Shown: positions 7,727 through 17,000, counted from the stretch's first letter. The stretch is DNA of 28,930 nt from Myxococcales bacterium (GCA_003153055.1 PMBV01000101.1:4824-33753), one strand, 5' to 3'. Made by a program: numbers and translations. Notes: generated from the sequence alone by a model not told the origin.

Positions 7727-8698
7727 ATGCACGCCTTCGATCGGTACCGGCTGCGGCTCACCGAGGCCAGCCGCCCAGAGCGCGCATCGACGGTCCTGAT
7801 CGCCCTGGGGTCGAATGCGTTGGTGGCGCTCGCCAAGACCGCCGCCGCGATCCTCACCGGCTCGCAGGCGCTCGCGGCAGAGGCCGTCCATTCGTGGGTC
7901 GACACCGGCAACGAGCTCTTCGTCATCGCGGCCTCCCGCACTGGCAGGCGCCCGGCCGACGCCGCGCACCCGCTGGGCTACGGGCGGGAGTCGTTCGTGT
8001 GGTCGCTCTTTGCTTCGCTCGGGACCCTGCTGCTCGGTTCAGTGGTGACGATCTGGCGGGCACTGGGCGAGCGAGCGGGCGACGACGGTCCAGGGCCGAG
8101 CTTCCTGGTGGGGTACCTGGTCATCGCGATCTCCTTCGTGCTCGAGGGCTACTCGTTCCTGCAGGCCTTCCGAGAGGTCAAGGAGAAGGCACGGCGGCGC
8201 GGTCGCGACGTCTTCACCCAGGCCCTCCGGACCTCCGACACGGCCTTGAGAGCCGTCTTCATCGAGGACCTCACCGCCCTGATTGCGCTGGTGCTCGCGG
8301 CGGCCGGCATGGCCCTCCATCAGCTCACCGGGCGCGTCATCTTCGATACCGTGGCGGCGGTGCTCATCGGCGCGCTGATGGGGGCCGCCGCGCTCCTGCT
8401 CCTGAACCACAACCGGCGCTTCCTCGAAGGGAAAGCGCTCACGGCTGACCAGCGGGCCGAGGCCATTCGTCTGCTGAAGAGCTTTCCCGAGGTGGCCCGG
8501 GTCAGCTTTCTCTACGCGGAGCTCATCGGTCCGGATCGGCTGATGCTGGTGGCAGGAGTCACCATCGCCGGTGAGCACACCCAAACGGACCTGTCGTACG
8601 TGCTGCGACGCCTCGAAGAGCGGATAGCGACCCACGAGGCGATCGGCCTGGCGATCCTGACGCTGGCCACTCCCGATGAGGAAGACGCGATCGCCTGA
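7727..8698 (+). CDS. Cation diffusion facilitator (CDF) family transporter
   Basis: The protein has 323 residues and about six membrane spans (roughly 22-44, 55-70, 92-110, 125-147, 177-197 and 205-227), followed by a cytoplasmic C-terminal domain. The second span carries HSWVDTGNE (H55, D59), the metal-site HxxxD of the family, followed by the conserved HPLGYGRESFVWSL. In span five the second site reads FIEDLTALIALV, with E180-D181 in place of the usual HxxxD, as I recall for the ZnT9/SLC30A9-like branch. CDF proteins export divalent metals such as Zn, Mn, Co or Fe by proton antiport; the metal here is not determined. It follows a small ORF and precedes a cupredoxin-like gene, consistent with a metal-handling group. 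Confidence 0.9.
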   Translation: MHAFDRYRLRLTEASRPERASTVLIALGSNALVALAKTAAAILTGSQALAAEAVHSWVDTGNELFVIAASRTGRRPADAAHPLGYGRESFVWSLFASLGTLLLGSVVTIWRALGERAGDDGPGPSFLVGYLVIAISFVLEGYSFLQAFREVKEKARRRGRDVFTQALRTSDTALRAVFIEDLTALIALVLAAAGMALHQLTGRVIFDTVAAVLIGALMGAAALLLLNHNRRFLEGKALTADQRAEAIRLLKSFPEVARVSFLYAELIGPDRLMLVAGVTIAGEHTQTDLSYVLRRLEERIATHEAIGLAILTLATPDEEDAIA

Positions 8699-8708
8699 AA
8701 GCCGCCCC

Positions 8709-8736
8709 GACCACCTCGTGGCCTCCGCCGGTGGTC
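8709..8736 (+). terminator. Hairpin downstream of CDF gene
   Basis: GACCACC (8709-8715) pairs perfectly with GGTGGTC (8730-8736) over a 14-base loop, starting 11 bp after the CDF stop. There is no T-tract, so this is a possible factor-assisted or weak terminator. Confidence 0.35.
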
Positions 8737-8837
8737 TCTGGGCCGAGCATACCGACGGCCACTGTCACGCTTTCTCACTTCGCGCCTATGAGTCGAGCGA
8801 AGGGGCTGCCCCCCTGTTTCGGGCCACGGGAGATGAC

Positions 8838-9203
8838 ATGAGACGAAGCTTTCGGAACATCGCTACGTTGGGCATCGCACTCGCCTGGGCGGCCGCCTTG
8901 GCCCAGACGCCGACCGGCGGCAAGGCCGTCGCGCCGGCGCCCAAGGTGGTCGAGCTCGAGGTGACGAAGGACGGCTTCGTCCCTCGCCAGGTGCGGGTGA
9001 AGGCGGGACAGCCGGTGACGCTCCGGGTGACTCGCACGGTCGAGCGGACCTGTGCCACCGACATCGTCATAAAGGACTTCAACATCTCGAGGGCCCTGCC
9101 GCTCCGCGCTCCGGTCGAGGTGACGCTGACGCCGACCAAACCTGGCACGGTCCGCTACAGCTGCGCCATGGGCATGGTGGACGGCGAGCTGGTCGTCGAA
9201 TGA
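8838..9203 (+). CDS. Exported cupredoxin-like protein
   Basis: The protein has 121 residues. ATG 8838 has GGGAG upstream and opens directly into a signal peptide (basic MRRSFR, hydrophobic 8-20, cleavage near ALA-QTP); an in-frame start further upstream would bury this signal. The mature part has the cupredoxin_1 pattern: a strand VVELEVTKDGFVP, then VRVKAGQPVTLRVTR, C72 in TCATDI, PLRAPVEVTLTPTKPGTVRYSC and C109 followed by M111 and M113. No histidine occurs anywhere, so it cannot be a classical type-1 blue copper site; Cys and Met would suit Cu(I) binding. It is probably periplasmic, and it lies 139 bp after the CDF gene in the same direction. A role in metal handling is inferred. Confidence 0.82.
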   Translation: MRRSFRNIATLGIALAWAAALAQTPTGGKAVAPAPKVVELEVTKDGFVPRQVRVKAGQPVTLRVTRTVERTCATDIVIKDFNISRALPLRAPVEVTLTPTKPGTVRYSCAMGMVDGELVVE

Positions 9204-9223
9204 AGCCGGCGCTTCGGCCTTCA
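9201..9223. terminator. Bidirectional terminator between convergent genes
   Basis: TGAAGCCG (9201-9208) pairs with CGGC-C-TTCA (9215-9223), one C bulged, over a six-base loop. It overlaps the stop codon of the cupredoxin gene and ends just before the stop of the convergent sensor kinase. The gap is only 22 bp, so a shared terminator is plausible. Confidence 0.45.
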
Positions 9224-9225
9224 GC

Positions 9226-10842
9226 TTAACGCACTCGCTCTCCGGTGCTGAGGTCGGGCAACCACAGCTCGAAGCGACTGCCCTGCGCGATGCGGTGAAA
9301 AGTCACTCGGCCGCCGAGTTGCTCCGCCGCCCGCGTCGTCATGGTCAGCCCCAGGCCAATGCCCCGCGGCTTGGTGGTGTAGAAGGGCTCCCCCAGCCGC
9401 TCCTCGAAGCCTGGCGGTGGGCCCCCACCGTTGTCCTCCACCCGCAGCACGGCCCAGTCGCCCTCTCGTCGGCCCTCCACCCGCACCTCGGGCTGCGTCA
9501 CCCGGCCCAAGTCCTTGGCGGCGACCGCGGCCTCGACGGCGTTGCGCACCAGGTTGTCGATGGCGGTGGTGAGCAACAACGGGTCGGTCGAGAGGCTCAA
9601 GGGCCCTCCGAGCTCGAGGGAGACGGTGGCCTCCGCCGCCTCAGGGAGCGTCTGCAGCGCGTCGACGACCTCTCTCGTTACCACCTCGAGGTCGAGCGGC
9701 ACGGCCCGCGCTTCAGCCTTGCGAGAGAAGGACAACAGCGACGAGGCGAGATGCCCCAGGCGGTCGACCTGGCCCTTGACCGTCTTCGACACCAGCCCGG
9801 CGTCACCGCCCGCGTGCAACAGCGACACGGCCCCCCTGAGGCCGTTGAGCGAGTTCTTCACCTCGTGCGCGATGAGGGAGGCGGCGGTGCCGAGGGCGGC
9901 CAGCTTCTCTTGCTCGGTGATGCGGGCCTCGGCCTCGGTGAAGGCGCGCCAGGTTCGCCGGAGGAAAAGCGAGAAGGCTCCCAGGGTCACCACCTGGAGC
10001 AAGAGCAGGAAGGCGAGCTGCAGCGCCAGCCGGTTGCGAATCGGCGCCACCGACGTCACCTCGGACTCCATGGCCAGCACGACGAGCGAGGTGCCGCGGA
10101 CCGGAAAGAGCTGGGCGATGACCTCGGTGCTGTCGACGGCCCAGCTCGAGTCACCCGGCCGGGTGCGCTTGGTGTCGAGCCACCCGCTGAAGACCCTGCC
10201 TCCGGCCCACGACGGGGCCTTCGGAGGCACCAGCACCCGGTCTCGACTGCTGAGCAGCAACAGGTGCTCACCCGGACCCTCGACGCCGTAGAGCAATCGG
10301 TCGCTGCCGTCGACGATGCCGACCAGCACCGAGCCGAGCTTGCCGTTTTCGCGCACTGGCAGGGCGATGGCGATGAGGGCGCTCCCGTCGTCGACCCAGG
10401 CGTCGATGGCCGCCGCCTCGCTGCCCAGCACCCGCTGGAACCAAGGCTGGCCTTGCACCGGGGCGACGAGGGCCGTGGACGGCTCGCTCCACAGCTTCGT
10501 TCCGTCGGGAGCGACCAGCGCAACGCCCCCGCCGAAGAGGCCTCGGTCGTCGCGGATGGCGGTGAGCACCACCTCGTCGCCCGCGTGGAGTTGCTCCACA
10601 TGCCAGTCGGCCAGGTGCTGCAGCTCGGCCTTGAGCACGTCGAAGTGCAGGGCCAACGAGTCGGAGTACAACCGGCCCTGTTGCTCGAGGCGGACCTGCA
10701 CCTGAAGTCGGGCCTCGTGCACGTCGGCCCGGTACGACACCACCGCTCCGACGATGCCGAAGAGCCCCACCAGCACCAGAGCTCCCAGCACGGAGCGCAG
10801 AGCCGATAGACTACCTCGCTGGATCGCGTTGGAGCTCCCCAC
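9226..10842 (-). CDS. Membrane sensor histidine kinase with periplasmic sensor domain
   Basis: The protein is 538 residues from a GTG at 10842. Transmembrane helices at about 18-38 and 272-294 flank a periplasmic domain of about 230 residues whose strand pattern suits a dCache/PAS-like sensor. The cytoplasmic part has a HisKA region with phospho-accepting His326 in SLIAHEVKNSLNGL, then a HATPase_c domain with N-box DNLVRNAVEA (N434), G1 box VEDNGGGPP (469-476), FYTTKPRGIGLGL and the C-terminal GSRFELWLP. It should autophosphorylate in response to an extracytoplasmic signal that cannot be read from sequence. No response regulator is adjacent. The NtrC-type protein at 780-2114 and the single-domain regulator at 20397-20780 are possible partners. 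It is divergent from the six-heme cytochrome gene across 400 bp. Confidence 0.92.
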   Translation of the reverse strand: MGSSNAIQRGSLSALRSVLGALVLVGLFGIVGAVVSYRADVHEARLQVQVRLEQQGRLYSDSLALHFDVLKAELQHLADWHVEQLHAGDEVVLTAIRDDRGLFGGGVALVAPDGTKLWSEPSTALVAPVQGQPWFQRVLGSEAAAIDAWVDDGSALIAIALPVRENGKLGSVLVGIVDGSDRLLYGVEGPGEHLLLLSSRDRVLVPPKAPSWAGGRVFSGWLDTKRTRPGDSSWAVDSTEVIAQLFPVRGTSLVVLAMESEVTSVAPIRNRLALQLAFLLLLQVVTLGAFSLFLRRTWRAFTEAEARITEQEKLAALGTAASLIAHEVKNSLNGLRGAVSLLHAGGDAGLVSKTVKGQVDRLGHLASSLLSFSRKAEARAVPLDLEVVTREVVDALQTLPEAAEATVSLELGGPLSLSTDPLLLTTAIDNLVRNAVEAAVAAKDLGRVTQPEVRVEGRREGDWAVLRVEDNGGGPPPGFEERLGEPFYTTKPRGIGLGLTMTTRAAEQLGGRVTFHRIAQGSRFELWLPDLSTGERVR

Positions 10843-11242
10843 GGGTGCTGCTGTAGCTCAAAAGGCGGGCCGTGCAGTGGGTGACGGTCGACGAATCCGC
10901 TGCGCGCACCGGGTGATGTCGCTACGTGCTTACCGAGCAGGAGCGCGGTGAAGGGTGCAGCGGATCGCTTCCGAAGTGTGCCGTCGGCGACCCTTTGTGC
11001 CGGGCTCGGTGGAGGTTTGTGTGTGCTCTCACGCTCCGAGAGAAACCGGGGGCGTTGGCGGCCACCAAACATGTTGAGCCGCCTGATGTGCCATGAGACT
11101 CTCATCGCCGTCGGCGGCTGGTGGACCTTTGGTCCGCAGCGACGCGCCGTGGATGAGGGTCTGTGTTTTTGCATTGCGAAGCCGCGAAGCTTTGGACGCT
11201 GGTGCTCGGGCGCGCGGACTTGTTTCCAATTGGAGGTGCTTG
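10843..11242. promoter_or_regulatory. Divergent intergenic region between kinase and cytochrome genes
   Basis: These 400 bp contain no convincing gene and must hold the promoters for the kinase (leftward) and the six-heme cytochrome (rightward). A 13-bp interrupted palindrome, ATGAGA-C-TCTCAT at 11093-11105, is the clearest operator-like element. No -24/-12 or clear -35/-10 pair could be recognised. GGAGG at 11232-11236 is the Shine-Dalgarno of the cytochrome gene. Confidence 0.45.
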
Positions 11243-12661
11243 ATGATCAAGGCTCTGTTCACGGAGATGACGAGGAGCGTGCTCAGTCTGGTGGGCGTCG
11301 TCCTCACCACGGTGAGCGCGATTCTCTTCGTGACGCTCTTCGCCACCGAGGAAATGGGCTCGGTGGGCAGCCCCTACAGCGGCATCATCGCCTTCGTCAT
11401 CATTCCGACGGTGTTCGTGGCGGGGCTGGTGCTGATGCCGATCGGCCTCTGGCAGGTGAGGCGGGAGGATCGAAGGCGAGCGGCGGCAGGCCAGGAGAAG
11501 GTGCGCGCGCCGGTCATCGACCTCAACGTGCCTCACACCCGCGCCATCATCGCGGTGGTGGCCATGTTGACGCTGGTGAACATCATCATCATCGCCTCGG
11601 GCACCTACAAGGCCGTCGAGCTCATGGAGTCGACGGAGTTCTGCGGCGGCACCTGTCACACAGTGATGAGCCCGGAGTTCTCGACCCACAGCCGCTCGGC
11701 CCACGCTCGGGTCCGCTGCACCCAGTGCCACATCGGGCCGGGCGCGAACTGGTTCGTGAAGTCGAAGCTGTCGGGGAGCTGGCAGCTCGTCGCGGTGGCC
11801 CTCGACATCTACCCTCGGCCCATTCCCACCCCGGTCGAGAACCTCCGCCCCGCACGGGAGACCTGCGAGCAATGCCACTGGCCCACCCGCTTCGTGGGCG
11901 AGCGCCTCAAGATCATCACTCGCTTCGAGGAGGACGAGGCGAACACCGAGAAGAAGACGGTGCTGATGATGAAGATCGGCGGGGCCGAGGCAGGCAAGTC
12001 ACGCGGCATTCACTGGCACGTCGACCCGAAGAACCGGGTTCGCTACAAGGCCGACAAACGGCGCCAGTACGTGAAGGAGGTCGAGTCCACCCTGGCCGAC
12101 GGCACCACCCGCCTCTACACCAACCAGGTGCCCCCAGCGGCCAACACGTCGATCAGCAGTGAGTGGCGCACGATGGACTGCGTCGACTGCCACAACCGGC
12201 CGACCCATGTGTACCAGCGCGCCAAAGACGAGCTGGACCGAGGGCTCAGCTCCGGCGAGCTCGACAAGTCGCTCCCCTTCATTCGCCGCGAAGGTCTGCG
12301 AGTGCTCAACCTCCCGTGGAAGTCGTACGAGGAGGCCGAGCAGGGCATGAAGAAGGAGCTGGCCGATTTCTATGGCAAGGAGGCGCCCGACGCCATCAGC
12401 GAGCCCAAGAAGCTGGAGCAGACCGTGGAGGCGCTCATGGCGATGTACAAGCGCAACGTCTTCCCGGCGATGAACGTGGGGTGGAACACCTACCCCAGCT
12501 TCCGAGACCACGAGGACGACAGCGGGTGCTACCGATGTCACACCAGCGACATGAAGACCGCCGATGGGAAGAAGGTTTCCCAGAAGTGCGACCTCTGTCA
12601 CACCACGCTCGCCGAGAAGGAAGAAAACCCTGAGATCCTCACCGAGCTCAGTGGCGAGTGA
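11243..12661 (+). CDS. NapC/NirT-type membrane-anchored six-heme cytochrome c
   Basis: The protein is 472 residues from the ATG at 11243, with GGAGG 6-7 bases upstream; the frame is open further back, but the added residues are not membrane-like. Three hydrophobic segments (about 12-34, 47-70 and 100-119) precede the heme part. Heme motifs are CGGTCH (134-139, a CX3CH variant), CTQCH (159-163), CEQCH (208-212), CVDCH (313-317), CYRCH (429-433) and CDLCH (449-453). The FCGGTCHTVMSPE and CTQCHIGPGANWFVKSKLSG blocks are typical of NapC/NirT proteins, which take electrons from menaquinol or ubiquinol and pass them to periplasmic carriers. Two more hemes than classical NapC, and a long C-terminal part, suggest a fused downstream electron domain. 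A monoheme cytochrome gene follows 82 bp later. Confidence 0.9.
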   Translation: MIKALFTEMTRSVLSLVGVVLTTVSAILFVTLFATEEMGSVGSPYSGIIAFVIIPTVFVAGLVLMPIGLWQVRREDRRRAAAGQEKVRAPVIDLNVPHTRAIIAVVAMLTLVNIIIIASGTYKAVELMESTEFCGGTCHTVMSPEFSTHSRSAHARVRCTQCHIGPGANWFVKSKLSGSWQLVAVALDIYPRPIPTPVENLRPARETCEQCHWPTRFVGERLKIITRFEEDEANTEKKTVLMMKIGGAEAGKSRGIHWHVDPKNRVRYKADKRRQYVKEVESTLADGTTRLYTNQVPPAANTSISSEWRTMDCVDCHNRPTHVYQRAKDELDRGLSSGELDKSLPFIRREGLRVLNLPWKSYEEAEQGMKKELADFYGKEAPDAISEPKKLEQTVEALMAMYKRNVFPAMNVGWNTYPSFRDHEDDSGCYRCHTSDMKTADGKKVSQKCDLCHTTLAEKEENPEILTELSGE

Positions 12662-12743
12662 AGCAGAACGGCCGTAGGCCCGTCATACTCGGGTGAAAAC
12701 AGTCGCAGTCATCACGCGTAGTTCCCTCCTGAAGGAGAAAGAC

Positions 12744-13088
12744 ATGAAGCGTCTTGGATTTCTGATTGCCGTGCTCTCGGTGACCGCCGCCTTGCCGAGC
12801 TTCGCTGCCGACAAGAAGATCGAGCGGCTGTGGAAGAAGAAGTGCGGCTCGTGTCACGGAGCGGACGGGAAGGCCGAGACCGAGAAGGGGAAGAAGATGA
12901 AGATGCACTCCCTGGCCACCGCGGAGTGGCAGGCCAAGGCGACCGACGCCGACATCAAGAAGCAGATCAACGACGGCGTGAAGGAGGAGAAGGACGGCGT
13001 CAAGAAGGAGATGGACGGATACAAGGATGACCTCTCAGCCGAGGAGCTCGATGGAGTGGTGAAGTACATCCGCGAGCTGAAGAAGTAA
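12744..13088 (+). CDS. Small periplasmic monoheme cytochrome c
   Basis: The protein has 114 residues. ATG 12744 follows GAAGGAG at 12731-12737. A signal peptide (1-22, cleavage near SFA-ADKK) precedes a class I cytochrome c domain: WKKKCGSCHGADGKAETEKG with the heme motif C34-H38, and a C-terminal helix LSAEELDGVVKYIRELKK. The axial Met is probably M90 in GVKKEMDGY; M52 and M54 are alternatives. The mature protein is very rich in Lys and Glu, as in soluble electron shuttles. It is probably co-transcribed with the six-heme membrane cytochrome and is a natural acceptor of its electrons; the final acceptor is not shown. Confidence 0.9.
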   Translation: MKRLGFLIAVLSVTAALPSFAADKKIERLWKKKCGSCHGADGKAETEKGKKMKMHSLATAEWQAKATDADIKKQINDGVKEEKDGVKKEMDGYKDDLSAEELDGVVKYIRELKK

Positions 13089-13195
13089 GGGGCGACAAGG
13101 CGCGGGCGGACGGCAAGGCGCGCTTGCGTCAGCTCAGTCTGCCGTGCCCAACAGCACCTCTGGGCGATGTCTCAACCGCTTCCCCCCGCCGCTCT

Positions 13196-13213
13196 CAGGG
13201 CCGCGGGGCCCTG
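13196..13213 (+). terminator. Hairpin downstream of monoheme cytochrome gene
   Basis: CAGGGCC (13196-13202) and GGCCCTG (13207-13213) form a perfect 7-bp stem with loop GCGG, about 108 bp past the cytochrome stop. No T-tract is present, so the terminator role is uncertain. Confidence 0.3.
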
Positions 13214-13721
13214 GACGACCGCCCTGCCTTCGAGACTGCCTGGGTGGTTGAACGCTGGAGTGGCATCGCGGTTCGTGCGGGCCTCCACCACCGCCCCAAT
13301 TCACCGTGGCTCCTTGGTTGTCACGGCTGGACCTTGGCACGGGAAGGGGCCGAGGCATGCGTCGAGGGCTGGGATCGTCGGTGGCTCCGGGCGAGCATCA
13401 CAAGCCCCTCGGCCGGTCGGTGGAGTGCCGCGGGGCAGGATCGTGGCTTCTCACGTGTGCACGCTGGCGGTCCCGTCATGGCCTGGCTCTCGCGATTGGG
13501 CCGTTGAAATGAAATGGCCCGAGGCTGCATGGATCCTCTCGCACCTCGGCGATGCCGCCGTGCGCGTCCGGGGGCGTCCTGACGTGACGAAACGCGCACG
13601 CTGATGTCCGCGGCGGGCTGGGAGCGTCGATGAGCTGGCCCCCGCGGCCGCTCGGGCCGGGCCTCGAGGGTAAACCCCGGTCACTGCGCCGGAGTTGGCG
13701 AGTTCATCGAGAGCCTCGGCT

Positions 13722-13748
13722 CCGAATGGAAGCTGCTCTTCCATTTGG
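13722..13748. other. 11-bp stem-loop in the non-coding gap
   Basis: CCGAATGGAAG (13722-13732) pairs with CTTCCATTTGG (13738-13748), with one G-U pair and loop CTGCT. It is among the longest stems noticed in the window. It could be a terminator for the 30-heme cytochrome transcript, which arrives from the right, or part of a structured RNA. Confidence 0.35.
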
Positions 13749-14061
13749 CCCTCACCCCGCCAGTCGCGGACCCCACGTGTGCTGACTACGCTCTCGGGTC
13801 GAGGAGCTGGCCAGACCGCCCGGTGGGTGGGCACCGGCCCCACCCTCGCACCTCAAGGCATGCTCGCACCGTCCTGCCCACTCAGAGCACCCGGCCACCT
13901 CACCCGCTCGCATGGCCCATGGAGCACTCATGCCTCGGCTCGCGCATGCCGGGAGCTCGGCCCAAAGTACGCTCCACCGAGTCTGGGGGCCTCGACTACG
14001 CCCGCGTTTCGCGCGCGGCGTCGGAGGGCCGGTTCCTGTGCGCCCAGCCCCTCCCGTTCAC

Positions 14062-17000
14062 TCAGTGGCAGTTGTTGCAGCCGCTCGAGCTCTTGCTGTT
14101 CGAGATTCCGGCGTTGCTCGGCCGGTGCTTGAACGTCCAGATGTTGGTGGCCGCGGTCGTCGTCGCGTACTGGTGGCAGGCTCCACAGTTGGGCATCTTC
14201 GTGGCGGTGTGCGCCTGGGTGAAGGAGTCGCCGTCGTAGCTGCCGGTGACGCTGAACGTCTGACTGAACGTGTGCCCACCGGTCGCTACGGGGTATGTCA
14301 GGCTCGGCGTCGTGGTGAGCGTCGTGTAGACCTGACTCACGAAGGCGTGGCACGTCACGCAGCCGCCCGCGTTGGCCGTGGCGTTGGTGTGCTTGTACAG
14401 CAAGTTCGTGGTGGTGCCCTTGAAGCCGGTGAAGTCGATGTGGCACGAAATGCACGAGTTGCCGTTGGTGATGCCGCCGTAGTGGCTCGCCGCGGCAACC
14501 GTGAGCCGAAGGGTCGAGTTGCCCGTCTGGCCGTGGCAGGTGTTGCAATCCAACGTGGAGGCCGCCGTGGGCCCGCTCGAGGCGTGTGCCCCAGTCGCGT
14601 TCTTCCAGTCGGGCGTCGTGGCGCTGCTCCCCGGCCAGGCGTGGCACGAGCTGCAGTCCTGAGCCGAGGTCGCGGTGTAGGCCGAGTGGTCCTGGGCCGC
14701 GTAGGTGGAGCCCGGCTTGACGTTCATGTGGCAGTTGCTGCACCGGCCCGTCGCCGTGCCCGTCAGCACCATCACCAGCGGGTTCGATACGGTGAAGTTC
14801 TTGTGGAAGCTGGCCTGCGCCCATTCCTTGCCTTGGATGCCCGCGGTGGTCGAGGTGCCGACCTGGGTGTGGCAGAAGTTGCACTCGAAGCGGGTGACGT
14901 TGGTGTCGGCGTGGGTGATTTGGTCTGGCGTGTTGGCCGGCGACGCGCTCGACGTCGTCATGATGTTCGAGTTGGTGAGCCCCGCGGGCAGGTTGTTGTT
15001 CGTGCCGGGGGTGCCGCCGCCGTGACAGGCGTTGCAGGTGGTCACGCCAGTCGTCGTGTTCCCATGGAACGAGATGCTCTTGCTCCAGGCGCTGTTGCTC
15101 GTCTTCGCGTCGCTGGCGTGGCAGGCGACACAGTCCTTGCCCACCACGGTCGGCGCGGCGTGGCTCATTCGCTGAGCGCCGTTGGTGCTCGTCCCGCCCT
15201 GCGCCAGCACATAGGTGGTGCCGCTCTGCGTCGTCCCCGTCGGCGTGGTGACCGAGTGGCAGTCATTGCACGCGGCCGGTTGGGCGGGCACGGTCGGGTG
15301 CAGCGTGCCCGTCTGCCACTGCGTCACAGTGAGGCCTGACTTGCTGTTGGTGAGCGCCGTGGTGTGGCAGGTGCCGCAAGCCTGAATGGTGAGGCCGGTC
15401 GACCGGTGCTTCATCAGGTACCGAGTGGCCGGGGTCGACGTCACGTCGGCCTTGGTGGCGTCGGCCATCAACGGGTAGTGGCACGCGGTGCAGTCAGCCG
15501 GAACGCCCGCGCCAATCTTCTCGTGGAACTTGCCGTCGGCCCAGGTGTTGCCGGGGCTCGCGTGGCACACCATGCACTCCACGCCGCCGACGGTCGTGGC
15601 GCTCACGCCGCCGAGGTTGACCGAGCCGACGAAGCCCGCGTCGTGATCCATCGGCACCAGCGACGAGGCGGTCTTCTCGACGATGTCGGCCGGCCGCATC
15701 TGCTCGTGGCAATCCACGCAGCCCGTCAGCGTGACTCCGGCATCCACCAAGGCCTTGTGGAGGAACCCTCCGCCGTAGTCCGTGACCGTATGGTTGGTAT
15801 TGGTGTGGCAGCGCCAGCACGTCGTGCGGTCTGGCGAGTTGGCCGGGCCCGGGTTCAGCCCCGGCGGCAGCGCCAACGAGGTGTGCAGCATGGCGTTGTT
15901 CAGCGTCGCCGACGACGACACCATGCCGGTGACGAGTTGGTTCGCGCCGCGGGTAAGGGCGATCTCCGTGATGTTCACGAAGTTGCCCGGAGAGGCCACC
16001 AGGACATCGCCGGGGTAATCCGTGGCCCCTTTCCAGTCGCCACCGGGAATCGGAAGAAGGTTGACGTAGTGGCCCGCCTTCACCGTGGCCTGGTGACAAC
16101 CGTAGCAGTCGCCGTTGCCGCTGGTGGAGTGGTCGAAGCTGTTTGGGAGGAGCGCGGGGTCGATGGGTGGATTGAGGAGGTCGGGCCGCTGGCTCTTGTG
16201 ACACGGCAAGCACGTATTCTTCGACGAGGCCGTCGGCCCGTGGGTATACGCGCCACCGACCCAGCTCTGGCTCGCAGTGCCCCAGGACCCTCCGGTGCCC
16301 GGGCCGGCGTGACAGACGACACAGTCTTGGTTGTTTCCGTGCTGAACGCCCGCGTCAGCCGTGCCCACGTAGTCGAAGGGGCTCGCCGTATACGTGGTGC
16401 TCTTCCACGAGGTTGTCGAGGTGGGCCGCTCGCCATCGTGACAGGGGAGGCAGCTCTTCGGGCTCGCGCTCCCCACTCGGTGGAAGATGCCTTTGGTCCA
16501 TGAGGTCCATCGCGTGGCGCCTCCGCTGGAGTGACAGACGGCGCAGTCGCCCGTCGACTCCGGGCTCGCGTGGTCGAATTGGAGGCCGGCCGCGAGCGAC
16601 GAGGTGCCGCTGGTCAACAACACGGCGGGACGGGTGTTCGCGTGGCAGTCGACACAGGACGACGGCTGCGGGAGCGAGGCAGTGGTGAGCGCCGGGTGGT
16701 AGCTCGCGGGGCCGGCGTCGGCCGTGCCCATCGTCCAGTTGGTCGGCTCGGTGTCGGTCGGGGCAACGTGACACGAGACGCAGTCTTGCGTCACCAGCGC
16801 GGTGAGCGTCGGTGAGCCGCCGTCCCACAGCACGGCGTCATGCTTCATCTCACCCGAGGGAGGCGTCCTCGCCGGCTTGGTCGCCAGCGGCCCCACGAAA
16901 CCGGTCGGCGCCGCGGCGCTGTGGCAGCTCGAGCACCCGGTGGGCTGCGGCAGGCCGTTGATGCTGAGCGAGTCGTGCAGGTTCCCAGGGAAGTACGCGC

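Larger units (their letters stand above)
13089..14061. other. 973-bp region without recognisable gene between convergent cytochrome genes
   Basis: Open frames here lack domain-like content. Visible structure: a 9-bp direct repeat CAAGGCGCG at 13096-13104 and 13114-13122; the hairpin CAGGGCC/GGCCCTG at 13196-13213; and an 11-bp hairpin CCGAATGGAAG/CTTCCATTTGG at 13722-13748 with a five-base loop. A 97-codon minus-strand frame from ATG 13744, with TGAGGG upstream, is the best coding candidate but resembles nothing known. The region may be a non-coding RNA locus, an eroded gene or simply terminators. Confidence 0.5.

Noticed and set aside
11155..11185. Sigma-54-like promoter near the TTTTTGCA of the cytochrome upstream region
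   Set aside because: The GG to GC spacing is eleven or twelve rather than ten bases.
10843..11242. Cyclic-di-GMP riboswitch upstream of the cytochrome, as known in Geobacter
   Set aside because: None of the conserved core sequences of that RNA could be found here or before the 30-heme gene.
13451..13744. 97-codon minus-strand frame from ATG 13744 with TGAGGG upstream
   Set aside because: Only the first twenty or so residues look protein-like; the rest is Arg/Ala/Pro-rich and unlike any family, and the ATG lies in a hairpin arm. Kept as a remark on the gap, not as a gene.
13912..15339. Long plus-strand open frame (475 codons) opposite the 30-heme cytochrome gene
   Set aside because: Arg/Gly/Val-rich composition typical of the antisense of a GC-rich gene; no start signal or motif, while the opposite strand is full of CXXCH motifs.
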